Positions 32,301 to 58,200 of a stretch of 64,000 nucleotides of DNA are shown one piece after another. The stretch's first letter is position 1. The number at the start of each line of letters is the position of its first letter. The position numbers and the translations under genes are program-made. The notes beneath the pieces are model-generated. The model did not search any database, was not told where the DNA came from, and worked only from the letters and a program-made list of their open reading frames with translations. Source of the stretch: Ampullaceana balthica (lineage: Eukaryota > Mollusca > Gastropoda > Lymnaeidae); assembly GCA_944989445.1 (NCBI GenBank), contig CALYLW010000017.1, forward strand, positions 1,374,001 to 1,438,000, in the 5' to 3' direction.

Positions 32301-33713
32301 TATTATTTAAAATTGCCACCTAGGATTTCGTTTTTAAAAAAAAGTTTTGGAAAAAGCTTTTTTAAACAAGTTTTGGAAAAGCACCTAATAGTTACCACTA
32401 AAAGGAAGGTTTATTATATTGAAATAAACTTTAAACGATTGCATTTCAGTTGTGACTGCTCATTTTCACAGAGATATTGTAATGCTTATTCAAAGAAATG
32501 CAGGATAACCTGAGATATGAAATAGAAACTTTAAGTAATTATCTTCTGTAAGTGATTTGAAATTTTCTGTTAATAATGAAGTTCTCAACATAAAAATCAG
32601 ATCCATGTGGATTAATGGATAAATGGGTCTTTGTGTTTAAGAATATACATAAAACATAATTTATTTTATCTGGTACAAAATGGATAACAGAATGAAATGT
32701 CTCTAGATCTAAGGATGTTTTGTTACAAAATGATATTTAAAAATTATACAAAAATAAATGCCCCCAAAATATCACAATAGAGAATAACTTTAGTTATAGT
32801 GGCTCTATTTGTCAGGCCACTAATTTAACGTCCATGCATATACCATCAAGGCAAAAAATATGATCAATACATGACAAGGAATGCTCTTAAATCATGACAA
32901 AGTATGTTGAGTTTTTTTTTACTTCAGGGATAGTTGAAAATTACTTTTTAAGAAATGTTGATAGAAATAGTTTTGTGAAGTTTTAATTAAGAAATCATTT
33001 TATACTTCTTTGAAATAAAGTTTGAAAAAAGTGCTTTTCGGTCTCAACTTCCTGAACTACTTGTGATAAAACTCTATATAATAAAGTTTAAGTAACCCCC
33101 TTTGATTGTTATTTTTTCATGTAGACAAGAGTTCAATGAAATACTACATTTCTAGAGATCAAATATTTAAATAACCACGAACAGGAGTTAAATATAATAT
33201 CAAATAAACAACTTTTAGAGTGAAAACTTACAGGAAATGTCCCGCGGAGCAGTCTTTGCATGTCAAATAATTATAATAGTCATTATATTTTAAAAATGGG
33301 GGTGGGGGGAAGAACAACTAATTTACAAAATTCTTATACAATGTCACCATAATATACAAGTTATGTACACTTGTTGAGCACCACTGGTGCAAAACTATAG
33401 TAATATACAAATTGTACAAAAACAGAAAGATGTGTCCAGTGGTAAAACTTTGATGACATGTTTTGTGTACCAAAAATAGAAGTGGTATAATCCATTCACA
33501 TTTTGAAGCTAATAAAATAATTATATAATATAAATATATATGTAAATGGCGTGAATATAAGCAGGTAATCATAATAGTGCAACTACCAAATCCCAAAATT
33601 CTAAATCACTTTAACTTTTTGGTTAGTGACCAATATATCATTACACCTATACTATAAACAGTTAACGGTTTTCAGCATTTAGAGGAACACGACTCGTCTC
33701 CAATATCCTGGTA
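29346..33713. other. AT-rich spacer, about 4.4 kb
   Basis: AT-rich sequence apart from the repeated TTTTCCTCTGGAGTTGAACC segment near 29395. No exon, RNA gene or further transposon end was recognised. Part of the right end could belong to a long FBXO11 3' UTR, but I see no clear polyadenylation site that decides this. Confidence 0.4.
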
Positions 33714-34373
33714 CAGTCGGACCTCGCTAAGTCAAACTTCCATACGTCGAAAACCTCCCTATATCGAATTAATTGTTAGCCAAACTCCATAAGACTAATG
33801 TATTTTAGTTCTCCTTAACTAAAAAATTTTGGCTTCCAACCTCCCTTAGTCGAATTTTCCAAGGCGTTTGGGTTATTCTTCTGGGGTGACATTTCAGAAC
33901 ACGTGTTATGTCATGTAGAGTCACGTAAACAATCGCAAATTCTAATCTTAGTGCATTCTACAAGGGATTAAGTGACTCTTGCAAGTACCAAAAATGACAG
34001 AGACAAGAAAGAGGAGTGGCTTGAAGAATGGTAATTAATTTGCGCCCTTTTGCTGCGACTCTTTTGAAAAAGAAAAAATTACTTCCCCCATCCACTGTGG
34101 AGGGAGTAAAGTGGGGGAGAGGAGGGAAGGTGTCTCCTCTCACGGGATGTGTCAGTATGTCAAAGCAAGTTGGCTTCCTTTCATATGAAACATCAGGCAC
34201 CGCCTCTCTTTCCTGTTAAGCCTTCTAGCCGGTATGGCTGTCAGCCCCCCCTCCCCCAATCATTATTGTCCTTGATTAATTTGTACCTATTACGCCATTT
34301 TCCCTAACTCGAAAACTCCGTAAGTCTAACTTTTTTTGGGTCCCCTTGAGTTCGACTTAGACATGTCTGACTG
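33714..34373. mobile_element. pogo/Tigger-like MITE (CAGTCGGACCTCGCTAAGTC)
   Basis: A 660-bp element with CAGTCGGACCTCGCTAAGTC at the left and a right end reading CAGTCAGACATGTCTAAGTC on the other strand, flanked by TA on each side (33712-33713, 34374-34375). CAGT ends with AACCTCGxTAAGTC-type words and a TA target are typical of pogo/Tigger. The interior carries CGAATTT and GTCTAACTTTTTTTGG echoes. There is no transposase frame. Confidence 0.78.
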
Positions 34374-35211
34374 TAATAATACCCAGCAGAGAGTAAGTAG
34401 AGGCTAAACGAGGCAACACCTTCCTACCTATGTTTTTTGCAGTTAGATCCAGCAAAGTAAATATAATAAAACTTTTAAAATATATTTTAAAAGTTATTAA
34501 ACTTATGTAGTGGTGGCGCTAACACAATACACTAAAAATTAATTAATCAATTTACTTGATAAAATCCCTTATACTTATATATTGGTATTTTTACTCTGGA
34601 GCATTAGATAAACCATTGAGATAAAGGAATGCTTTAGTTTTATCTCCGCAACGCCCATCTTCCAAGAAACTTTTAAATTCTTCTGTCTCCAAAAATTAGA
34701 AGCTTACAATAAGGCTCTTCACAGTAATTTAACACTGATCAGCAATAATTATCAAAATGCAATTACTGGTAATTTTAAGAATTAAAATCAGGGGGAAAAA
34801 AGCTTAATCTAGATTAAAAAATGCTATTTGTAAATTGTAATAATTCATAGCTCAAAAAATAATACTTATAATTAAGTTTTGAAAATGATAGATAAATTGA
34901 TGATTGTTTAAATTTTTTTTTCCAGCGCATCAGCTACAGTTCAAAACTGTTGATATGATCTACTGTTTCATATCTTGCATTCAAATATAACTCCAGAATA
35001 TTTTCCTGGTTTAATAGTAGTAGCAGATATAGATGATCAGGATTCACTTAACCATATCTCATTTCTTCATAATCCATGCAATTTATATCCTTCATATGGC
35101 ACCATTCCTATTTTATGCACACTTGCTTAATCCATGAATGTGAATCTTGCCATTTAAAACATGCAATTTGCTTAAATGTAAGAAAGCACAGAATTCAGGT
35201 TTCTTGATGTA
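34374..35211 (-). other. FBXO11 3' flank / probable 3' UTR
   Basis: AT-rich sequence just below the FBXO11 stop codon. It probably contains the 3' UTR. No distinct polyadenylation signal can be chosen among the many AT-rich hexamers. Confidence 0.4.
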
Positions 35212-48977
<13,766 letters not shown>

Positions 48978-49233
48978 TTTGGCCAGAAGATTATTCACAA
49001 TACAATAAAGTCAGATTGATATCATAGAGAAAGGGTTAGTGTGAAGCCATCTTGGATTTGCTACTAATCACAGTAACGAATAAGAAGTGCCCGTTGGAGT
49101 CACATGCCATCTCTAGTCCAATGAAGCTGCTTTTCACCATGGAATCTCAAAATGGCGTACCGAGAGACTAAAAATATCGAATTATTGAAAACCCACCTAA
49201 GGCCAAAGTAATATGATTAGCAGTAGCAGTATT
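48978..49233. promoter_or_regulatory. Probable bidirectional promoter, FBXO11 / EFCAB11
   Basis: 256 bp separate the two start codons of divergently oriented genes. The interval holds an AAGATGGC on the minus strand (49046-49053) and an AAAATGGCG on the plus strand (49149-49157), both fitting the YY1 consensus, which often lies at or just after transcription starts. A CCAAT is at 49118-49122. No TATA box is evident at a usable place. Promoter activity is inferred from layout and motifs. Confidence 0.6.
49036..49050 (-). other. Possible 4-codon upstream ORF of FBXO11
   Basis: ATGGCTTCACAC followed by TAA on the minus strand, 59 bp upstream of the FBXO11 ATG. Its ATG is inside the YY1-like AAGATGGC. 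It acts as an upstream ORF only if transcription starts above about 49053. Confidence 0.3.
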
Positions 49234-52200
49234 ATGAAAATGCCTCTTTCTAGCAGTTTGCATTGTGCTAACCGCAGTTTAACAACAAATGAAGTACATC
49301 TAATTGAAAAGGTAGAAAACCCAAATAAATTGAGATTTTCCACAGCCTTCCACTGCCATTACCTGCACTGACTGACCTAAGCCTAAACAAACTACTTATT
49401 TTTAATTTAATTTTTTTATAAATAATTATGATTATCCGATTATGCATACACTTTCAATTGCTCTGATTCATAATCTATAATTTATTCATTTCTAACAAAA
49501 ATATAAATTTTAGTTATTGATTTAAGTGTACTTAATGGTAAAATATTCTTATTAATTAAGTTTTACATTTTAAAAAAAGCAACAAAACAAAACAATCATT
49601 TTTTTAAAAAATCCAATATTTACAAAATCTTTGAATGAAATTTGCCCTCCTTAGTTATTAATTGAACCTTCGTGTCCTTAGCAACAACCAACTCTAAATA
49701 ATATTTTGAGTTTGATGTTTGCTTTTAATTTTAAGTCATAGAGCTGACATTGACATAGTCATAGTTTTAGTATTGACAATTGAATTAGACAAAATAAATT
49801 AGTATGCAGATGACGATGACATAAATTCATAAATGAATAAATAAATGACATTGACATGACATAGTCATAGTTCACTGTGTAGTCACATTCACATGGTGTA
49901 GTCAGTGTAGTGTAGTATAGTATAGTATTATAGTTATAGTATAGGCGTCATAGACCTAATAAATATAATTAAATAATTATGATTAAGTTATTAACAACAA
50001 AATGTTGCTTATTAATATTAATAGTAGTACATTGTAGTAGTATTTTTATTAGTAATAGTTAGTATAGTCAGTCTTATGTTATAAGTTATAAATACAATTA
50101 CATTGTAGTTGTAGTTCAATTAGAATTAAATTGTCTTTTTTTGCCAAAATACATAACTTAACTTAAATAAAAAGCCTTTTATTTAAGTTATGTCATGTCT
50201 TTTTAAAATATCTTTATATAGAATTATAGATTATAGACTAGACTAATTATGGTTCTGCCTATACCACTTTATTGTCTTTATTAAATAATTAAAGTTCATA
50301 GAGGCATATCATTGTTCATTTAATTAAATTTATATAGTCTTTACATTTTACATCCATTGCATCCTTTAACTTAAAATTTAATTTTTTTAACCATAACTAT
50401 AGACTACTTTATAATATCTAAGTGTCAACTTTTATGGCAGTGGCTCTTAACCTTGTTGGAGGTACTGAACCCCACCAATTTCATATGCGCATTCACCGAA
50501 CCCTTCTTAATGATGGACAAGTGGGGCGTGTCATCACGAAACATATTAGTCGGGTGTGTGGCTTGACCTCCACCGAACACCTGAGACAGGTTCACCAATC
50601 CCCTGGAGTTCGATCAAAATCACCACTTTGTTAATTGTATCAAAGAAAAAATAAATAAATGCTATTACTAATACTATTACATCATAGAAAACAGCTAATC
50701 CAAACTAAACATGCAAAGTACTTAGGAGTAATAATAGATGTAAGGTTTTCTTGGAATCCTAATGTTAATACAGTAATTATAAAAACCAACAAAATATTTG
50801 GCGTTATAAAAACATTAAACTAAAATGCTACCATGGACCTATGCTAAATTATGCATCTCTGTATGGGACCCATCTACCAAAGAAAACAGATAAATTAGAG
50901 CAAATTCAAAGAAGAGCTCCAAGATTCACTACTGTTGAATAACAATTGACTAGAGTGTTACCATTAGTTAAATAACAAAACGTAGAAACATTAGAGGATA
51001 GAAGAGCAAAGTAGTAATAATACATCGCCCAGTTCATTCAGCAGACTGCTTCAATAACAGCTTTGCCAACTAAAGCAACTACATGGTTACCCCAGGCTTC
51101 TAATTTGCTTTGGGTTAGTCTGTAGCAACAGGGTTACACACTTAACTATATGGGGATGAATTAACACAATATCATATTGTTTTCAAACATTGTTAGATGT
51201 TAGGGAATATCAGAATATGATTATATTCGCTGCTAAAGAATCGTAGGCAAAATCGCATGCACAAAAATGTGATACCCATGACGAAAACCATTCACCCATT
51301 GAGGGTTGGGGTTCCCATGCTACTGTTTGTATCCCTTCTCTAGCAAATCTGTGAGAGGTATTTATTTAGGCCCAACAATTTCAGTATGTTTTTGCATATA
51401 TAATAAGTACAGCAAAGATCACTGCAGGCAGAATTCATCTTGGAGTAAATCTTCCGACAGGGACTAGCTTTGACTGGCCTTCTTGTACCCAACTCCCAGG
51501 AATGGGAGTCGTGAGGCCAGAGGGTGGAAAAGGCTCAAAAAGTGCTCATCACTATCTATGCTGAGCCCAATATCTATGCTGAGCGGAGGTGGTGCCAAGG
51601 TTATAGTAGGGAATTCCACCACTCCATTGTGAGTTTAAGTTTAAATAAATGGAAGGCACCTGCAACAGTGTTCTTGCTTGCCCAGGTGGCCTACTCATAC
51701 TCATAGTGGACAGTCCCAGAAATGTTTTCTAGCTTTTAGTTCCTTTGGGTGAGGGGGTCAAAGGGGAACAGGGAAATCTCAGCTAGGTCCTTAATTAATT
51801 TTTTTTTCATTTTCTAAATATTTCAAGACTATGTTAAAATGTTTGAATAAAAGATAAACTCGATAATTTCTCGATTAATAATTAAAATTTTGTAATGATT
51901 AAATTATTTTTTAACGATTAATCGACCCATCACTTACAAATTATTGGAAGTCAAAATTTCTTTTAAAAAAATGAAATAAAAAATAGATAAATAATAACAA
52001 ATTTCCTGATGATTACACGAACATTTTGGTTTTAAACTGACTGGAATGTTCAAAATGTCGATAAAGTTTGCCTTCCATGGTTCTAACAGTTCGCCTACTT
52101 ATCAAACCAAATTAAAAGCGTATTAAGCTAATGGCAGTAATGGAGGTTGACTCAGAGACAGAAAACGACAACAGCTCTGCTGATGAATTACTGCGTTACA

Positions 52201-55200
52201 AAATGGAGATGTAAGTTCCTGAATCCATTAACCCTCTACAATGGTGGAAACTTAATAAACACCGATATCCGATAATATCATTCCTTGCCAAGACCGTTTT
52301 GTGCATACCAGTTACCTACGTTCCATGTAAATGATTGTTTAGCTCAGCTGGTTATATTGTCACTTGAACCAAATAATGTTAACACACTTGTCTATTTGCG
52401 TAGTTGGTTAAAAGATGGCATATAAAGGACACATTCCAGTGTTATTTAGATTTTCAACAAGAACGTTTAAAAAGTGTTACTTATGACATCATAAATTTTA
52501 ATTTTTGGCTTTAATCAAAATTAACTATTAATTAATCGTTAACTTTTCAAAAGTTAACGATTAAATTTAAATTAATCGTTTACACCCCTAATATATATTA
52601 TTTGAAGTAAAAAAATATATTTTTTTTTAAAATAGCGCCTGATAAATAAATTTCCTGACGATTTCACGATTTTGGTTTTAAACTATTGACAGGAATGTTC
52701 AAATGTTGATAAGGTTTGCCTACCATGGTTGTAACACTTCACCTACTTATGAAACCAAATGAAAAGCGTATTAAGCTAATGGCATTAATGGAGTCTGACT
52801 TAGAGACAGAAAATGACAACAGCTCTTCTGATGAATTACTGCGTTCTGCCGTTACCAAATGGAGATGAAAGTTCCTGAATCTATTAACCCCCTACAATGG
52901 TGGAAACTTAATGAACACCACAATCTGATAATGTTATTCGTTGCCAAGACCGTTTTGTGCATACGAGTTACCTCAGTTTCATGTGAATGATTTTTCAGCT
53001 CGGCCGGTTATATTGTCAATGGAACCAAAAAATGTGATCACACTTGTCTTTAAAAGATGACATAAAGGAGACATTCCAGTGTTATCTAGATTTTTCAACA
53101 AGAACGTTTAATAAGTGTTACTCATGATGTCATATGTTTTAATTTTTGGCTTTAATCAAAATTAACTATTAATTATTCGTTAATTTTTCAAAAGTTAACT
53201 ATTAAATTTTAATTAATTGTTAACAGCCCTAATATGATTATATATATATTTATTATTTTGTTAAAGGCCTTTCATGATGCAGATGAAGACAAAAAAGGAT
53301 TTTTGTTACATAATGATTTGACATTTGCTGTTATGGTTTTATTTGGTCATAAGTTATGTAAGGTTAGTAAAAAAAAATTTTTAAGTACATGTAATAAGTA
53401 ATATTTAAAAAAATTATTTTAAAAAAAACATTTAACTCTATTATTGCTAACGCATATGCTTATGGCACATGCATGTACTGGTAATATACAGCAACATCAT
53501 GAGAAAAAGAGACAAAAATACAAAAGCTAATTATATAGATATATATTATATATGTATATAATAAGATTTATGTATATTTTGCAATGTAGAGCATGGTGTC
53601 TATACAAATATTTAAGGATTCTTAAGATGTGCAGAATTTTCCTCTTAATTCCTCTTTAGATTTAACATCAATTGCATTTTTCTCATTTTAATGAACAAAC
53701 AATATAAAAAATGCAGGTTGTAGGGAAAGACTCTGTGTAAAAAATGTATTTAAAAAAAACAAAAAAACAGAGTACTTCATTCAAATTTATATGATTTTTT
53801 TAGATATTGTTAAGATATTTATTGACACTGATATTTTTGTTCTGAAAATGTATTGATTTCAATACAGAGTGAAACATTGCAAATTTTGGAAACATATGGT
53901 ACAGTTACTAAACAAGGAATAAAAGGTGGGATATCTTTAATATTTAAATAAAAATTCTGTATCTTGTCCAGAAATACTTGGTTGCAGTCTACTCCCTTTT
54001 AATTTTAAAACAAGGATTTTGCACTATTATGTTAACATTCTTTTTAAAAAAGAGCAAAGTCCTTATTACACACTATACACAGCCCTATCATCATCATCTG
54101 TACTTTGATTTCCTTGTGGAACATAGGGCCTCTGTCAAAGCTTGCCACTCTACACGGTCCCTTGCCAGTTGCTTCAATTCTTCCAAGCTCTTCCCAGTTA
54201 TTCCAGGCTCATCTAACATGCTCCGTCTCCATGTACGCTTGGGTCTTCTTCGCTGCCGTTTGCCCTGGGGGTTCCAATCTAAGGCCTAGCTCTGCTTTTA
54301 TCTTTCCTAAGGGTGTGTCCAATCCATCTCCACTCTCTTTCCGTGATCTGTTGTTCTACTGTTCTTTGTCCACACCTCTCCCACAGCTTGGAATTTTCGA
54401 CTTCGTCAAACCATTTTATTTTCAGAATATTTCTGAGGCATCTGTTAAAGGTCTGGAGTTTATTTTTTGTTGTTCGCCATGTTTTGGATCCATAAAGTAG
54501 GACCGTTTTAATGTTGGTGTTAAAGATCCTTACTTTGTTTTGACAGCGATGCATGTAGATCTCCAGACCTGTTTCAGATTGGCCAAAACCTGACATGCCA
54601 AATTTATTTTTCGTTGGATGTCCTCATCTGTTCCTCCTGAAACACTGACCACACCCTCAAGGCATACAAAGTTATTTACCTGCTCCAAACTACGGTTTGC
54701 TACTTGTATCCCTCCATCTTGTTGGTAGTTTTATTTTTTAAAAATTTGTTTTTTGAATGTTTATATTGAGTCCTACTCTTTTTCCAGTCTCGCTCAAGGC
54801 TGTGATTTTGTCTTGCATGTCTTGAAGTCTGTGGGACAGAATGGCCAAGTCATCCGCAGATTCCAAGTCTTCTAATTTTTTTTTGCATTAAGGTCCACTG
54901 GATTCCTTTCCTGAGCTTGCATAGGCTTCTTTTGTGACCCAGTCTAACACAAGAAGGAACAGGAGTGGTGAAAGGAGTCATCCTTGTTTCACTCCAGTTG
55001 TGACATGGAATTCATCTGTTAGTCTTGGCAGGTGAAGTTTTCGTACAGGTTTTGGATGATGTTTGTTATTTTGTTAGGTATTCCATAGTGCCTCATTATT
55101 GACCATATAGTTTCTCTATTAATGCTATCAAAGGCCTTTTCAAAGTCCACAAATGTGGCATAGAGTGGAGATTGCCATTCAAAATTCAATAGATTGTTCT

Positions 55201-58200
55201 ATAATTATCCGGAGTGTTGCTATTTGGTCAATGCATGATCTTCCTTGTCTGAACCCAGCTTGTTCTTCTCTCAGGAGATCATCGCAGGCATCTTTTATTC
55301 TTTTGAGTATTGTTCTGCTAAAGACCTTGCTTGGTACTGATAATAGGGTAATTCCTCGCCATTTCTCACATTGTGACGGATCCCCATTCTTTGGAATTTT
55401 ATGCCCCTTTTCCATTCTGCAAGAGGGGTTTCCGTTGACCAAATTTTGTTGAAGATACTGTGGAGTTCGTTAATGATTTCAGTTCCTCCTTCTTTTAGGA
55501 CCTCGGGTGGTATGTTATCTACACCTGCTGCTTTCCCTGTCTTCATTTGATTGATGGCCGTCCATGTTTCTTCTTTGTATATCTCTTCCATATTTATATC
55601 CAGTGTTTCTCCTGTGGTCAGATCGGGTGGGTTCAGAGGGGTCGGTCTGTTTAGCATTTCCTGGAAATATGCTTTCCATCTTCTAAGCTGGTCATCTATG
55701 GAGGAAAGGACTTTACCTTGTTTGTCTCGGACTGGTACATTGTAGTTAGATTTCTTGCCACTCAAGAGTTTAGTAATTTTGTATAACTGTTTTAGATCTC
55801 CTTTTCCTACTGCTTCTTCTGCTTGTTCAGCTAGCTTATTATAAAATGTTTTTTTGTCGTTTCTAAGCATTTTTGTGACCTCATTTGAAATTGTATGGGT
55901 AAGTTGTTAATGTTTTCTTGTTTTGTCTTGATTTACTTTTTGTTTTGCATGTTTCCTATCTTCAATTCTTTGCCATGTCTCATCGCTGATCCAGTGTTTT
56001 TTGTTTTTCGGGGCGGGTTTTAGTATTTCATTGCAAGATCCTATACTATAATAATTTCTTTAAAGTTATCCCAGGTTTTGTCTGTTTCCTTCATTATCAT
56101 CATCTAGTTGCAGTGCTGCAAATCGATTTTTAAGGGTTAGCTTTAATTCGCTCCTTTTCTGTGAGTTTCGGAGCTTGCCTAGGTCAAATCTAATTCCCTT
56201 GTCTGTTTTTGGCCTTAGGTTGGCTAGCTTTATTTTTAGCTTGGCCACAACCAGGTGGTGGTCTGATCCAATGTCTGCTCCTCTTTTTGTTTGTACATCC
56301 TGTAATGTGCTCCTCCAGGTGCGGCATATAGTGATGTGGTCTATTTGATTCTGTTTTGTTGTCTGGTGACACCCACATTACTTTGTGGCAATTTTTGTGT
56401 GGGAAGATGGTGCCTCCAATCACCAGCTCATTGACTGTGCAGAAGTTTGCAAACATCTCTCCGTTTTCATTCATTTTTCCCAGTCCATGTATGCCCATTA
56501 CCTTCTCTCTCTCTCTCTGTGTTGTCATTGCCAACTTTAGCATTCATATCGCCCATGACGACCACAGTCTCTTTTCGGTATTTTATCCATAATACTTTGG
56601 AGTTTTTCATAGAATGCAACTTCATCTTCCTCAGGTGCAAGGTTGGTTGGAGCATAGCACAATAATGATATGGACATTTTTGAACCTGGACAGGAATTTG
56701 GCTCTGATTATTCTGTCTGAAATTGGCTCCCATTCAAGGAGGCTCTTAAATGCGTGTTTTGTTCAATAGGATTGCTGCTCCATTTTCATGAGTGTCTTCC
56801 TCATTTTCTTTTCTAGAGAAGAGCAGGATTTCACCTGATTGAAGTCTAGTTTCTCCAAATGTGTTCCACCTTACTTCACTTTGTCCCAGAATTTGTAGTT
56901 TGTACTTAACCATCTCTTTGGCAACTAGGCGCAGCTGCCTGGTTCATGTAGTGTTCAGACATTCCATGTTCCCAATTTGAGGGGTGCCTTGTGAAGGAGG
57001 TGATTTTTCTTTTTCATCGGTTTGAGTAGGGTGGTCGGCCTTGTGGGATTCTGTTGACTTTCCCCACAAGGCTTCATTAATCTCCTTTGCGGAACTCTAC
57101 TCTTGCCTCTGACTGTGTTACGTGTGTTTGCTTTGCTTTCAGTAACAATCTTCTTTTTACATGGCTGGGTTGTTGGCCCTGCGCAAAACCATCTGGGAGG
57201 GTTCCCCTTCAGCTCTCTGGATAACTGCCTTATTTTACTGGTAAGGTTCCCTAGCCTTTGTGGATCCCTCCACCTCCTGCAAGGCAGCAGTTGATTTTAT
57301 TTCAAAGTTTTCTCTCCTAGATGATTGCTATCCCTAGCTAATAGCTTCATCTGTCCGGGTTTAGAGTTTAAGCGCTCTATGTTCGCTTTTTGCAGTCATT
57401 TCCTTAGATTTATAGAGTATCCTTACCAAAGGATACCCCACCTAGTCCTAAACGACAGCAAAAATTAAGTTGGGCAAGCGGCCGCTTATTCAATATTCAC
57501 GGCTAACTTTTATATCTTAAGGTCATTTCTCTATCCGCCACCTGGGGACGCGGTTAGCAAGCACGAGCCCTTTACTAACAAAGAATTTTTTTTTATTGTA
57601 ATACTAATACACCAAAACATGTTCTTTTGTTTTCTTAAATATTTTTTATAGTCATAAAACACATGATTACACGTGACGTCGCATTTTTATTACATCTGGT
57701 GTTTGTAATTAGGTTTAACCTTGGCTCAGTTTATAGAAGCAATGCAACCTAAGTTTGCAGCAGCAGATGAGGATGAGGAAATCAGGCACACTTTCAAAGC
57801 CTTTGATAGAAATTGTAAGTTCTTTTATTTTTAAAAATTAATAGTGGATGTACATGTACAATGAGCATCTGACACACCTCATAAAAATAAAATATTTAAA
57901 CACTCAAATTAAAAACTCATAGTCATAGTGAAAACCTATGTGTAACAAAATTTAGACCAGTTTGGGAAGCCAAGTTGTTCCAAAAATATGCATCTGATAC
58001 TTGGGTGCATCCATTTGTCCAACATTCTTTAAAATTAAATGAAAAATGTCACTTACGATGATTTTAAATTCAAGGCTTAATGTGTACTAATTACACAATT
58101 TATTTAATTTGTTCTATCATGGTCTTAATCTTGTAATCAATATTTAACCCAAGGGTGGCCTACCTTTTGTAACTGAGAGCCATTTTCAAATATAAACAAA

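Noticed and set aside
49153..49212. ATGGCGTACCGAGAG as the EFCAB11 start
   Set aside because: Its frame reaches a stop or a donor in the wrong phase for exon 2; the ATG at 49234 gives a phase-0 join and a better fit.
51524..51706. 60-codon plus frame in EFCAB11 intron 1
   Set aside because: It has no splice context or recognisable domain and does not fit the EFCAB11 phases.
55153..55745. Plus-strand frames of 64-99 codons
   Set aside because: They are antisense shadows of the LINE RT region on the minus strand.
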